A stretch of DNA of 34,166 nt from an uncultured Bradyrhizobium sp. (lineage in GTDB: Bacteria > Pseudomonadota > Alphaproteobacteria > Rhizobiales > Xanthobacteraceae). The notes under the pieces are model-generated. The model had not been told where the DNA came from. It made no database searches and saw nothing but the letters and a program-made list of their open reading frames with translations. Of this stretch, positions 23,634 through 31,102 are shown one piece after another (position 1 is the stretch's first letter; the number at the start of each line of letters is the position of its first letter). The stretch spans positions 1 to 34,166 of the forward strand of contig NZ_CAKZJO010000005.1 in the NCBI RefSeq assembly GCF_936943645.1, read 5' to 3'. A program made the translations under genes and the position numbers.

Positions 23634-24149
23634 ATGAAAGGTGCGGACAAGGTGATCTGCCAGGCGGCCGCCGTGCTGCTGCTGTTTTCCGTCGCGAGCA
23701 CGCCCGCGAAGGCGCAGTTCGCCGGATTCGGCGGCGGAGGCGGCGCCGGCAGCGAGGACATGATGACCCAGATGGCCCCGATGCTGGAGATGATGAAGGC
23801 GAAGATGGGCAAGCGCCGTTTTGCCATGATGATGCAGACCATGGGCCCGATGATGAGCCGCATGATGGAGAATGGCGGCGGCGGACTTGGTGGCGGTCTT
23901 GGCGGAATGATGGGCGGCGGCCTGAATGGCCTCTCCGCCGGCAATCTCGGCGGCGGCTTCGGCGCGCCCAATTACGGCGGCTACGCGCCGATGAGCGGCG
24001 GCACCATCCCGGACGGCTTCGGTGGTGGCGACATCATGGGCATGCTCGGCGGTGCCGGTGGCGGTGACATGATGGCGATGATCCCGCAACTGATGCGTCT
24101 CGCCAATGTCGGCGGCGGCAGCGGCCATCGCCGCCACCGGCATCGCTAG
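23634..24149 (+). CDS. Exported methionine- and glycine-rich protein
   Basis: I do not recognise a family. The 171-residue protein has a signal peptide (residues 1-28, ending STPAKA) and a mature part made of glycine runs and methionine clusters, for example MMTQMAPMLEMMKAKMG, MMMQTMGPMMSRMM, and repeated GGG and GGLGG blocks, ending in a His/Arg tail (HRRHRHR). There are no cysteines in the mature part. Met clusters of this type bind copper(I) or silver in several periplasmic proteins, so metal binding is possible; low-complexity secreted matrix protein is another reading. GAGGAG seven bases upstream marks ATG at 23634. The stop overlaps a RIME-like element. Confidence 0.75.
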   Translation: MKGADKVICQAAAVLLLFSVASTPAKAQFAGFGGGGGAGSEDMMTQMAPMLEMMKAKMGKRRFAMMMQTMGPMMSRMMENGGGGLGGGLGGMMGGGLNGLSAGNLGGGFGAPNYGGYAPMSGGTIPDGFGGGDIMGMLGGAGGGDMMAMIPQLMRLANVGGGSGHRRHRHR

Positions 24150-24232
24150 AGCATGATCCGGAAAGATGTGCAGCGGTTTTCCGAAGGGATCATGCTCGAA
24201 CGACAACCTAAAGCGCGATCATCGCGCTTTAG
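24149..24232. repeat. Two-hairpin RIME-like element, copy 2 (inverted order)
   Basis: Hairpin A has arms GAGCATGATC (24149-24158) and GATCATGCTC (24188-24197); hairpin B has arms CTAAAGCGCGAT (24208-24219) and ATCGCGCTTTAG (24221-24232). It is the reverse arrangement of copy 1 at 21073-21160. It lies between two convergent genes and contains the stop codons of both (TAG at 24147-24149 and TAA on the minus strand at 24231-24229), so it probably terminates transcription from both sides. Confidence 0.72.
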
Positions 24233-25671
24233 TCGGCACCTGATAATGCCGGCCTGATCGCGGGCGAACTCGCGCGCGGTCCCCAGCGCGTGAGCAGGAC
24301 GCTGGAGGACGAGAGCAGGCCGAGCAGGACCATCGAGCTTGCGGCCAGCCAGAAAAAGCTCTGCGCGTCGGCCTCATCGGTCGACAGCCAGAAGCCTGCG
24401 ACGGAGATGTAGATCAGCCGCGCCGTCTGCGCCAGCACCGGCCCGATCACCTTGGCGGCGCCTTGCGAGGAGAAATACATCACCGTGGCGATGCCGAAAA
24501 AGGCGTAGAACGGTCCGACCGTCGAGAGATATTGATGGCTCGCCGCGCGCACGGCCGCGCTGTCGGTGAAAATGTTGATCCAGAGGTCGGGGAACATCGC
24601 GACGATGCAGGCCGGTGCGCCGACGGCGGCGAAGGCAGCAGCGGCGGCGATCCAGGCGACGCGCCGGGCGCGCGCGATATTGCCGGCGCCGATCGCCATC
24701 CCGACCATCGGCACGCAGGCGATGCCGAACGAGAACGCGATCGAGGTCAGCAGGAATTCGAGCCGCGCGCCGATGCCGTAACCGGCGAGGATCGCGGTGC
24801 CGAACTGCGCCAGCATGTGGGTGAAGATCGAGATCGTCAGCACCGATTGCAGCGGCGAGAAGCAGGCGATGGCACCGACCTTCAGGATGTCGAAAAACAT
24901 CGCCCACTGGATGCGCAGGCCGCGCAGCTTCGGCGTGATGCGTGCGCGCCCGGAGAACAGGTACCAGCCCATGATGCAGATGTTCATGGTGTAGGCGATC
25001 AGCGCGCCGGCCGCGACGCCGCGCATGCCGAACTGCGGCACCGGGCCGAGCCCGAGGCCGAGCGTGCCGCCGAGCACGATCTGCCAGGCCGCGGAGTTGA
25101 GGATCAGGAACGACGGCAGCTTCATGTTGCCGGTGCCGCGCAGCACGCCGGCCATGGTGTTGAGCAGCCAGGGCAGCACGGCGCCGCCGAAAAACACCTG
25201 GGTGTAGGCGATCGCATGGCTCAGCACGGCGCCGCGGCCGCCGAGCATCTCCAGCACTTTCGGCCCGAAGATCAGCATGCCCAGCATGAAGACGAGGCCG
25301 AAGGTGATTCCGATCAGCATCGCATGCATGGCGAGCGTGGCCGCGCGCTCGCGATCACCGGCGCCGAGCGCACGTGCAATGGCGGATGCTACCGCTCCGC
25401 CCATGGCGCCGCCCGACATCGTCATGGTCAGGATGATGGTCGGAAACACCAGCGCCATCGCCGCCAGCGCCTCGACGCCGAGCCGGCCGATATAGGAAGT
25501 CTCGGCGATCACCGTGCAGGTGCCGGCCGAGAGCGCGATCACGTTGGGCCAGGCGAGCGACAGCAGCGTGCGCAGGATCGGTCCGTCCACGAGCGCGCTT
25601 CGCACCGGCCGCGGGGGCGGCGGCAGCGGACGCTCTTGTTCATCGACCGGGATTTCGGCGATGTCGGACAT
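24229..25671 (-). CDS. MATE family efflux transporter (NorM-like)
   Basis: A second MATE exporter, 480 residues, not closely similar to the one at 60-1439. Twelve hydrophobic segments in two halves are visible. MATE landmarks include SLAWPNVIALSAGT in helix 1, GRLGVEALAAMALVFP in helix 2, GGAMGGAVASAIARALGAGDRERA, and GYGIGARLEFLLTSIAFSFGIA at the start of the second half. The frame extends to 25719, but ATG at 25671 has GGAGAA close upstream. The stop is in the RIME-like element shared with the convergent Met/Gly-rich gene. Substrate unknown. Confidence 0.92.
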   Translation of the reverse strand: MSDIAEIPVDEQERPLPPPPRPVRSALVDGPILRTLLSLAWPNVIALSAGTCTVIAETSYIGRLGVEALAAMALVFPTIILTMTMSGGAMGGAVASAIARALGAGDRERAATLAMHAMLIGITFGLVFMLGMLIFGPKVLEMLGGRGAVLSHAIAYTQVFFGGAVLPWLLNTMAGVLRGTGNMKLPSFLILNSAAWQIVLGGTLGLGLGPVPQFGMRGVAAGALIAYTMNICIMGWYLFSGRARITPKLRGLRIQWAMFFDILKVGAIACFSPLQSVLTISIFTHMLAQFGTAILAGYGIGARLEFLLTSIAFSFGIACVPMVGMAIGAGNIARARRVAWIAAAAAFAAVGAPACIVAMFPDLWINIFTDSAAVRAASHQYLSTVGPFYAFFGIATVMYFSSQGAAKVIGPVLAQTARLIYISVAGFWLSTDEADAQSFFWLAASSMVLLGLLSSSSVLLTRWGPRASSPAIRPALSGAD

Positions 25672-25831
25672 GTCTTCTCCGGGCGCCATTGGCGGCGCGG
25701 CAATGCGTAGGTGTGCCAATAACTTTGTTCGCGCGCAGGGCGCAGCGAGGGCTTGTTAGCACGCTGCGGAGCGATTCCTCCTGCGCCAGATGCAGGCGTG
25801 CCCTGCGGCAGCGCATTTCAGCAAGTGAGAG

Positions 25832-26884
25832 CTATTCGATCGTCCAGACCAACGGCGGGCGGCCGCCGGCGGCGGGGCGGACGTGCACGGCAATATGCCG
25901 TCCGCATCCGGCAGCGAGGCCTTCGAACAGTCCCTCCAGCACCTTGGTGCAGGCAAAATGATAGTCGGCGACGTCGTCCATCAGCTTCCAGCTCTGCTGG
26001 CGGAGCTCGAATGCGCCTTCGGACTGCGTCATCTCCGCGGCATCGTCCTGCGCGGCAAACAACGCGCTCAGGAACGATGCGAATTCACTTACTCCGCCGC
26101 GCCCCATCGCCAGCGCCGCTGCGACCTCGTCGAAATACTGCATGCCGATCAGCTTGCCGGTGAGGCGCAGCAGATAGCCGGCGTCTTCCGGGCCGAACAG
26201 CTGCACCATCACGGGCGCGGCGGTGCGGACATATTCCATCGCGTAATTGCGATAGGCTTTCTCCAGGCGCGGCTTCGGCCAGCTCGCAACGGGAAGTGCC
26301 GGCGCGGTCTTCGCATCGAACAGCGGTGCTTCGAGGTGGCGTGCGAACACGAGGCGCTGGTCGAGCTCAAGCGGATGATCGTATTGATGGTAGTAACCTT
26401 CCAGCCCGTCCTGGCCGTCGACGCTCTGCTTGGTGCAGACGAAGCCGAGCCTGAGATCGCCGAGCGCAACGCCGTTGTTGGCGTGCCAGCCGCGCAGCAT
26501 CGCGCGGCTCACCTCGCCCGGTACGCCGCAGATCGCGGTGCCCTTCCAGATCCAGCGCGGCGGCGGATAACGGATCCAGGCCTTGGTGTCGCTCTCGTAC
26601 ATGTATTCGACATGCACGCCGCCGATCCAGTTGGAGAGGTAGTGATATTGCGCAGCCGCCACCGCCGGCGGCAGATGATCGATCCCGAGCTTCTTGAGGC
26701 CGGGCAGGAAGCGCTCCTGCTGCTGGCGGCGAAACACGCGGAAGACGAATTCCGCCGCATCGGCGGTGCCGCGCCGCGTGACGACGGCGAGGATGAGTCC
26801 GGTGAAGTAGGCGTGATAGAGCTCGGCGACCGCGCGCCAGCGCTTCCATTGGGCTTCCTGCGCGGCGTCTGAGGCGGCGGCCAT
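25832..26884 (-). CDS. Conserved protein of unknown function
   Basis: A 350-residue soluble protein whose family I do not recognise. It is helical and aromatic-rich, with distinctive stretches AELYHAYFTGLILAVVTRRG, PRWIWKGTAICGVPGEVSR, GWHANNGVALGDLRLGFVC and GYYHQYDHPLELDQRL; there are several His and Glu residues in the middle but no clear catalytic motif. No signal peptide or membrane segment is evident. GGGAG six bases upstream supports ATG at 26884; the frame continues to 26944. It stands alone on the minus strand between the MATE exporter and a PAS protein. Confidence 0.7.
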   Translation of the reverse strand: MAAASDAAQEAQWKRWRAVAELYHAYFTGLILAVVTRRGTADAAEFVFRVFRRQQQERFLPGLKKLGIDHLPPAVAAAQYHYLSNWIGGVHVEYMYESDTKAWIRYPPPRWIWKGTAICGVPGEVSRAMLRGWHANNGVALGDLRLGFVCTKQSVDGQDGLEGYYHQYDHPLELDQRLVFARHLEAPLFDAKTAPALPVASWPKPRLEKAYRNYAMEYVRTAAPVMVQLFGPEDAGYLLRLTGKLIGMQYFDEVAAALAMGRGGVSEFASFLSALFAAQDDAAEMTQSEGAFELRQQSWKLMDDVADYHFACTKVLEGLFEGLAAGCGRHIAVHVRPAAGGRPPLVWTIE

Positions 26885-26989
26885 GTTCGCTCCCGATCGT
26901 TGATTTTGATCGAGTGTGTCACCGCACCTTCCGGCAAGCAACATGACGCCCGTGCAGGGCGCCCTGCGCGATCGCCTGCCAATTCCGCA

Positions 26990-27406
26990 TCACGAAGTTT
27001 GCGGCGGCGTTTTGGCTGCGCGCTCACGCTCGACCCGTTCGGTGACATCGCGCGCCATCGCCACGGATCCGAGCACGTTGCCGCCGGAATCCCGCACCAG
27101 CGCGAAGGTCATCTCGATGTAGAGCTTGCGTCCGCTCTTGTGCACCGCGCGGGTCAGCGTCGGCTTGCCCGCAAGCTTCATCGCGCCGCTGGCGAGTGCG
27201 GCCTCAAAACCCTTCCAGTGCGCTGCGCGCAGATGCTCGGGAATGATCAGATCGAGATTCTGGCCGAGCGCTTCCGCCGCGGAGAAGCCGAACAGCGTCG
27301 TCGCGGCGCCATTCCACCGCATGATCGTGCCGGAGCGATCCGAATAGATCAGCGCATCCGCGACGTTTTCGGCGATCTTTGCGTCGAGTTCGGATGGATT
27401 GCTCAT
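26990..27406 (-). CDS. Single-domain PAS protein
   Basis: A 138-residue protein consisting of one PAS domain (residues about 8-125): LIYSDRSGTIMRWNGAATTLFGFSAAEALG is the N-terminal cap and first strands, followed by LIIPEHLRAAHWKGF and a PAC-like end, SVAMARDVTERVERER. There is no kinase, cyclase, GGDEF or other output domain. Heme, flavin or a small ligand may bind but no diagnostic residue (such as a flavin-linked cysteine in an NCRFLQ motif) is present. GAGGTG six bases upstream supports ATG at 27406. It may modulate a partner protein by heterodimerisation; no partner is adjacent. Confidence 0.87.
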   Translation of the reverse strand: MSNPSELDAKIAENVADALIYSDRSGTIMRWNGAATTLFGFSAAEALGQNLDLIIPEHLRAAHWKGFEAALASGAMKLAGKPTLTRAVHKSGRKLYIEMTFALVRDSGGNVLGSVAMARDVTERVERERAAKTPPQTS

Positions 27407-27417
27407 GTCAGCACCTC

Positions 27418-27502
27418 GTAGCCCGGATGGAGCGGAGCGCAATCCGGGACCGTGCCGCAAGTGAGACTGCCCCGGATTACGCTTGCGCTCCATCCGGGCT
27501 AC
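27418..27502. repeat. Palindromic element with 17-base arms
   Basis: GTAGCCCGGATGGAGCG (27418-27434) pairs perfectly with CGCTCCATCCGGGCTAC (27486-27502), with a second inner complementarity (AATCCGGG with CCCGGATT). It fills the gap between the PAS gene and dcd on the minus strand. This is another abundant Bradyrhizobium intergenic repeat family. Confidence 0.78.
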
Positions 27503-27511
27503 AGGATCGCG

Positions 27512-28648
27512 CTACACCCGGAAATGCTTCGATAGTTTGAGGCCTTGCGCCTGGTAGTTCGAGCCGATGCGCTGGCCGTACATCGCGTCGGGGCGCGCCA
27601 GCATCTTCTCGTAGACGAGACGGCCGACGATCTGGCCGTGCTCGAGGATGAACGGCACCTCGCGCGAGCGCACTTCCAGCACGGCGCGCGATCCCAGCCC
27701 GCCGGCGCCGGCATAGCCGAAGCCGGGATCGAAGAATCCGGCATAATGCACGCGGAATTCGCCGACCAAGGGATCGAACGGCACCATCTCCGCGGCGTAG
27801 TCGGGCGGCACCTGCACGGCTTCCTTGGAGGCGAGGATGTAGAACTCGCCGGGATCGAGGATCAGGCTGCCGTCGGGACGGGCCGAGATCGGCTCCCAGA
27901 AATCTTCCACCGCATAACCGGAGCGACGATCGACATCGACGACGCCGGTGTGGCGCTTGGCGCGGTAACCCACGAAGCCGTTGGCCTTCTCGCCCGAGAG
28001 GTCGACGGAAACCGCGACGCCGCCGGACAGATCGGCATCGTCGATATCGACGAGGCGTTCCGTAGCATGGAGTGTTTCGAGCTCGTCGGCGTTGAGGATG
28101 GCGTCGCCGGTGCGGAAACGCACCTGGCTGAGGCGCGAGCCCTCGCGCACCAGCACCGGAAACGTCTTCGGGCTGATCTCGGCATAGAGCGGGCCGTGAT
28201 AGCCGGCGCCGATCATGTCGAAGCGGCGGGTGCCGTCGGCGATCACGCGGGTGAAAACGTCGAGCCGTCCGGTCGAGCTCTTCGGGTTGGCGGCCGCGAC
28301 GATCTCCGGCGGCAGCGCGAGGCTCTCCAGCAGCGGCACGATGTAGACGCAGTTGGTCTCCAGCACCGCGCCGTCGGCGAGGCTGAACTCGTGCAGCTTC
28401 AATTCGTCGATGCGCTCGGCGACGGTGGCGCCGGGACCGGGCAGGAAGCTGGCGCGGACGCGGTAGGCGATGTCGCCGAGGCGCAGATCGAGACTGGCCG
28501 GCTGGATCTGGCTTTCCACGAAGTCATAGGCGGGCAGGATGAGGCCTGCCTCCGCCATCGCCGCGATCATGCGGTCGGGCAGGATACCATTGGCGTCGGG
28601 CGCGACCGTGAACGTCAACCGGGGGTCCTCATCAGGGCTCAAATGCAT
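27512..28648 (-). CDS. dcd: 2'-deoxycytidine 5'-triphosphate deaminase (long form)
   Basis: Deaminates dCTP to dUTP, the first step to dTTP. At 378 residues it is about twice the size of the E. coli enzyme and appears to contain two dUTPase-like trimer folds in tandem, the architecture usual in alphaproteobacteria (DCD_N family). The N-terminal half shows IQPASLDLRLGD, ANPKSSTGRLDVFTRV and YAEISPKTFPVLVREG; the C-terminal half shows DPGEFYILASKE and GFFDPGFGYAGAGG with AVLEVRS, where the catalytic glutamate is expected. It diverges from metZ. The start at 28648 (MHLSPDEDP) has no strong ribosome site. Confidence 0.93.
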   Translation of the reverse strand: MHLSPDEDPRLTFTVAPDANGILPDRMIAAMAEAGLILPAYDFVESQIQPASLDLRLGDIAYRVRASFLPGPGATVAERIDELKLHEFSLADGAVLETNCVYIVPLLESLALPPEIVAAANPKSSTGRLDVFTRVIADGTRRFDMIGAGYHGPLYAEISPKTFPVLVREGSRLSQVRFRTGDAILNADELETLHATERLVDIDDADLSGGVAVSVDLSGEKANGFVGYRAKRHTGVVDVDRRSGYAVEDFWEPISARPDGSLILDPGEFYILASKEAVQVPPDYAAEMVPFDPLVGEFRVHYAGFFDPGFGYAGAGGLGSRAVLEVRSREVPFILEHGQIVGRLVYEKMLARPDAMYGQRIGSNYQAQGLKLSKHFRV

Positions 28649-28696
28649 CCGGGCAGGCCGGAAATACAGGTCTTTTACGGCTATCCGATGGACGCC

Positions 28697-28725
28697 TTGA
28701 CGGAAAGGGCATTGCGGAATATGAG
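28697..28725 (+). promoter_or_regulatory. Promoter of the metZ leader
   Basis: TTGACG (28697-28702) and TATGAG (28720-28725) are separated by 17 bases, close to the sigma-70 consensus. Transcription would begin at about 28732, four bases before the first stem of the SAM-II aptamer, so the RNA leader starts with the riboswitch. Confidence 0.7.
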
Positions 28726-28735
28726 CATCACTTAT

Positions 28736-28796
28736 CCCGTGGTGATTTGAGCCGGCCGGCTTGCAGCCACGTTAAATAAGTCGCTAAACAGGCCGG
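28736..28796 (+). promoter_or_regulatory. SAM-II riboswitch aptamer
   Basis: The sequence fits the SAM-II (metA motif) pseudoknot, which binds S-adenosylmethionine. P1 is CGTGG (28738-28742) with CCACG (28767-28771). The loop begins TGATTTGA, the conserved adenine- and uracil-rich segment, and TTGCAG precedes the 3' strand of P1. The linker GTTAAATAAG and the 3' strand GTCGCTAAACAGG complete it. P2 can form between CCGGCC (28752-28757) and GGCCGG (28791-28796), with GC at 28763-28764 pairing GC at 28783-28784. SAM-II elements are known upstream of metA, metX and metZ in alphaproteobacteria and turn expression off when SAM is abundant. Confidence 0.92.
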
Positions 28797-28810
28797 GGAC
28801 CTCTGAGATC

Positions 28811-28843
28811 CCGGCCCGTGGACATGTCCAGGCCGGTTTTTTT
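28811..28843 (+). terminator. Riboswitch-controlled intrinsic terminator
   Basis: CCGGCC (28811-28816) pairs with GGCCGG (28831-28836), topped by TGGAC/GTCCA (28819-28823 with 28826-28830), and is followed by seven T residues (28837-28843). Upstream, GGCCGGGGA (28791-28799) can instead pair with TCCCGGCC (28809-28816), which would block the terminator. The terminator ends 40 bases before the metZ start. Confidence 0.85.
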
Positions 28844-28882
28844 GTGCCCGCTTTCGACGAAGCGGTCATGTCGGAGGTACCT

Positions 28883-30070
28883 ATGTCGAAGTCGCCTGCC
28901 AACTACCGTCCCGAAACCCGCCTGGTCCATTCCGGCACCCTGCGCTCGCAATATGGCGAGACGTCGGAGGCGCTGTTCTTGACGCAAGGCTACGTCTACA
29001 ACAGCGCCGAGGAGTGCGAGGCGCGGTTCAAGGGCGAGGACCCCGGCTTCATCTATTCGCGCTACTCCAACCCGACCATTGCGATGTTCGAGCGCCGCAT
29101 GATCGAGCTCGAGGGCGCCGAGGCCGCCCGCTCGGCGGCAACCGGCATGGCCGCGGTGACGACCGCGATCCTGGCGCCGCTCAAGTCCGGCGACCACGTC
29201 GTCGCCTCCCGCGCGCTGTTCGGCTCGTGCCTCTACGTCATCCAGGACCTCTTGCCGCGCTATGGCATCGAGACCACGCTGGTCGACGGGGCCAATCTGG
29301 ATGAATGGCAACGCGCGGTGAAGCCCAACACCAAGACGTTCTTTCTGGAGAGCCCGACCAACCCGACGCTGGACGTGCTCGACATTCCCGCCATCGCCGA
29401 GATCGCGCACAAGGGCGGCGCGCGGCTCGTCGTCGACAACGTGTTCGCGACCCCGATCTGGCAGAGCCCGCTGGCGCTCGGCGCCGACGTCGTCGTCTAC
29501 TCCGCGACCAAGCACATCGACGGCCAGGGCCGCTGTCTCGGCGGCATCATCCTGTCGTCGGAAGCCTTCATCGCCGAGCACATTCACAATTTCATGCGCC
29601 AGACCGGCCCGTCGATCTCGCCGTTCAACGCCTGGGTCCTGCTCAAGGGCCTGGAGACCCTGGGCGTGCGCGTGCGCGCGCAGACCGATACCGCAGCGCG
29701 CATCGCCGACGTGCTGGCCAGCCATCCGAAGATTTCGCGGCTGGTCTATCCCGGCCGCGCCGATCATCCGCAGGCCGCCTTGGTGAAAAAGCAGATGCGC
29801 GGCGGCTCGACGCTGGTCGGCTTCGAGGTCAAGGGCGGCAAGCAGGGCGCGTTCCGCGCGCTCAATGAATTGAAGCTCGCCAAGATCTCGAACAATCTCG
29901 GCGATGCCAAGAGCCTCGTCACGCATCCAGCGACCACGACGCATCAGCGCCTGAAGCCGGAGGACCGTGCCGCGCTCGGCATCAGCGAAGGGTTCATCCG
30001 CTTCTCGGCGGGGCTGGAGCATGCCGACGATCTGATCGAGGATCTCACGGCGGCGCTGGAGAAGGCGTGA
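28883..30070 (+). CDS. metZ: O-succinylhomoserine sulfhydrylase
   Basis: Makes homocysteine from O-succinylhomoserine and sulfide (direct sulfhydrylation) in methionine synthesis. The 395-residue protein is a Cys/Met-metabolism PLP enzyme: YSRYSNPT at 58-65, ATGMAAVTTAI for cofactor phosphate binding, ESPTNPTLDV at 156-165, the cofactor aspartate in VVDNVFATP, and the PLP lysine K210 in SATKHIDGQGR. The C-terminus ends RFSAGLEHADDLIEDL as in the family. The ATG at 28883 has GGAGG six bases upstream; an ATG at 28868 and GTG at 28844 are less likely. It is controlled by the upstream SAM-II riboswitch and terminator. Confidence 0.95.
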   Translation: MSKSPANYRPETRLVHSGTLRSQYGETSEALFLTQGYVYNSAEECEARFKGEDPGFIYSRYSNPTIAMFERRMIELEGAEAARSAATGMAAVTTAILAPLKSGDHVVASRALFGSCLYVIQDLLPRYGIETTLVDGANLDEWQRAVKPNTKTFFLESPTNPTLDVLDIPAIAEIAHKGGARLVVDNVFATPIWQSPLALGADVVVYSATKHIDGQGRCLGGIILSSEAFIAEHIHNFMRQTGPSISPFNAWVLLKGLETLGVRVRAQTDTAARIADVLASHPKISRLVYPGRADHPQAALVKKQMRGGSTLVGFEVKGGKQGAFRALNELKLAKISNNLGDAKSLVTHPATTTHQRLKPEDRAALGISEGFIRFSAGLEHADDLIEDLTAALEKA

Positions 30071-30103
30071 TCTTTCTTACCCTCCCCTGGAGGGTAAAGC
30101 GAA

Positions 30104-31090
30104 CTACATCGGCCGATACGTCCGCACGTCCGCCGGCACGTTCACGCCCAGCTTGATCTGGCCGACCGAGCGGATGATGTCGTCGCCGAGCAGCTGGGCG
30201 AAGCAGGCATAGCCCCAATCGTTCATGTGCAGGCCGTCGGCGATGACGAAGCTCTCGACCGGGATCGACTGGTTCTCGTGCCAGTCGCGCATCACCTCGA
30301 AGCGCGGGAAGATGCCGACGTGACGCAGCTCGGCGACCTTGCCGAGCAGATTCACCATCTTGCCGGCGCTCTCCTTGCGCTGGTTGACCGCCGGCGAATA
30401 TTGCGGATCGACCAGCACGATGTCGGCATCGCCGGCGGCCTGGATGCGGCCGATGCCGTCCTCGACCAGCTTTGCGGTGTCGCCGGGATCGAGGTTGCGC
30501 AGCACGGCGTTGGTGCCGACCTGCCAGATCACGAGATCCGGATGCACGTCGATCACCTCGGTCTGCAGACGCTTCATCATCTCGGGCGCGTCCTCGCCGC
30601 CGACGCCGGCATTGACGACGGTGATGTCGGCGGTCGGATAGTGCCGGCGCAGCTGCGCGGCGAGACGGTTCGGATAATTGAACTCCGGCGAGCTCGCGCC
30701 GAAGCCGGCCGTCGACGACGAGCCGAACGCGACGATGACGACGGGCTTGCCGGCGACCAGCTTGCCCGCGACATGCGGCAGCGAACCCATCGTCTTCGAG
30801 CCGCCCTTCGGCGGCAGGCAGGGCACGCGACTGAAAATATCGGCGGCGGATTTGGCGACCTGCTTCACCTTGTCGATGGCGCGCGTCGCGACGCCGCGCT
30901 GCTCGGGCGTGGTCGCGGCCACGGTGGTCTGGGACGGCGACGCGGGAGCCGGATCAGCCGACTGCGCGGGCGTTGCCTGTGCGGCTTGCGTCTGCGCGTG
31001 CGACCGCACGGCCAGCGCCAGCAACAGAAGCGCTGCGGCTGCAGGCGCGGCCAGCCATGCCGTCAGGCGAAAAGGGCGGAGAGAACTCAT
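30104..31090 (-). CDS. Periplasmic SGNH/GDSL-type hydrolase or acyltransferase
   Basis: A 328-residue exported protein with an N-terminal signal or membrane anchor (residues about 10-32), a Pro/Ala/Thr-rich linker to about residue 100, and an SGNH domain. All four blocks are intact: block I GSSSTAGFG at 123-131 with a candidate nucleophile Ser125, block II NAGVGGE at 160-166, block III VGTNAV with N194, and block V DGLHMND with D285 and H288. SGNH proteins that neighbour membrane acyltransferases often transfer or remove acyl groups on sugars. It is the last gene of the opgC operon, 12 bases after the second SGNH gene. The probable substrate is a periplasmic glucan or another polysaccharide. 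Confidence 0.88.
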   Translation of the reverse strand: MSSLRPFRLTAWLAAPAAAALLLLALAVRSHAQTQAAQATPAQSADPAPASPSQTTVAATTPEQRGVATRAIDKVKQVAKSAADIFSRVPCLPPKGGSKTMGSLPHVAGKLVAGKPVVIVAFGSSSTAGFGASSPEFNYPNRLAAQLRRHYPTADITVVNAGVGGEDAPEMMKRLQTEVIDVHPDLVIWQVGTNAVLRNLDPGDTAKLVEDGIGRIQAAGDADIVLVDPQYSPAVNQRKESAGKMVNLLGKVAELRHVGIFPRFEVMRDWHENQSIPVESFVIADGLHMNDWGYACFAQLLGDDIIRSVGQIKLGVNVPADVRTYRPM

Positions 31091-31102
31091 TAACGCTAGA
31101 CC

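Noticed and set aside
24463..25710. Plus-strand open frame of 415 codons opposite the second MATE gene
   Set aside because: Low-complexity Arg/Asp/Gly translation and no ribosome site; the MATE protein on the other strand accounts for it.
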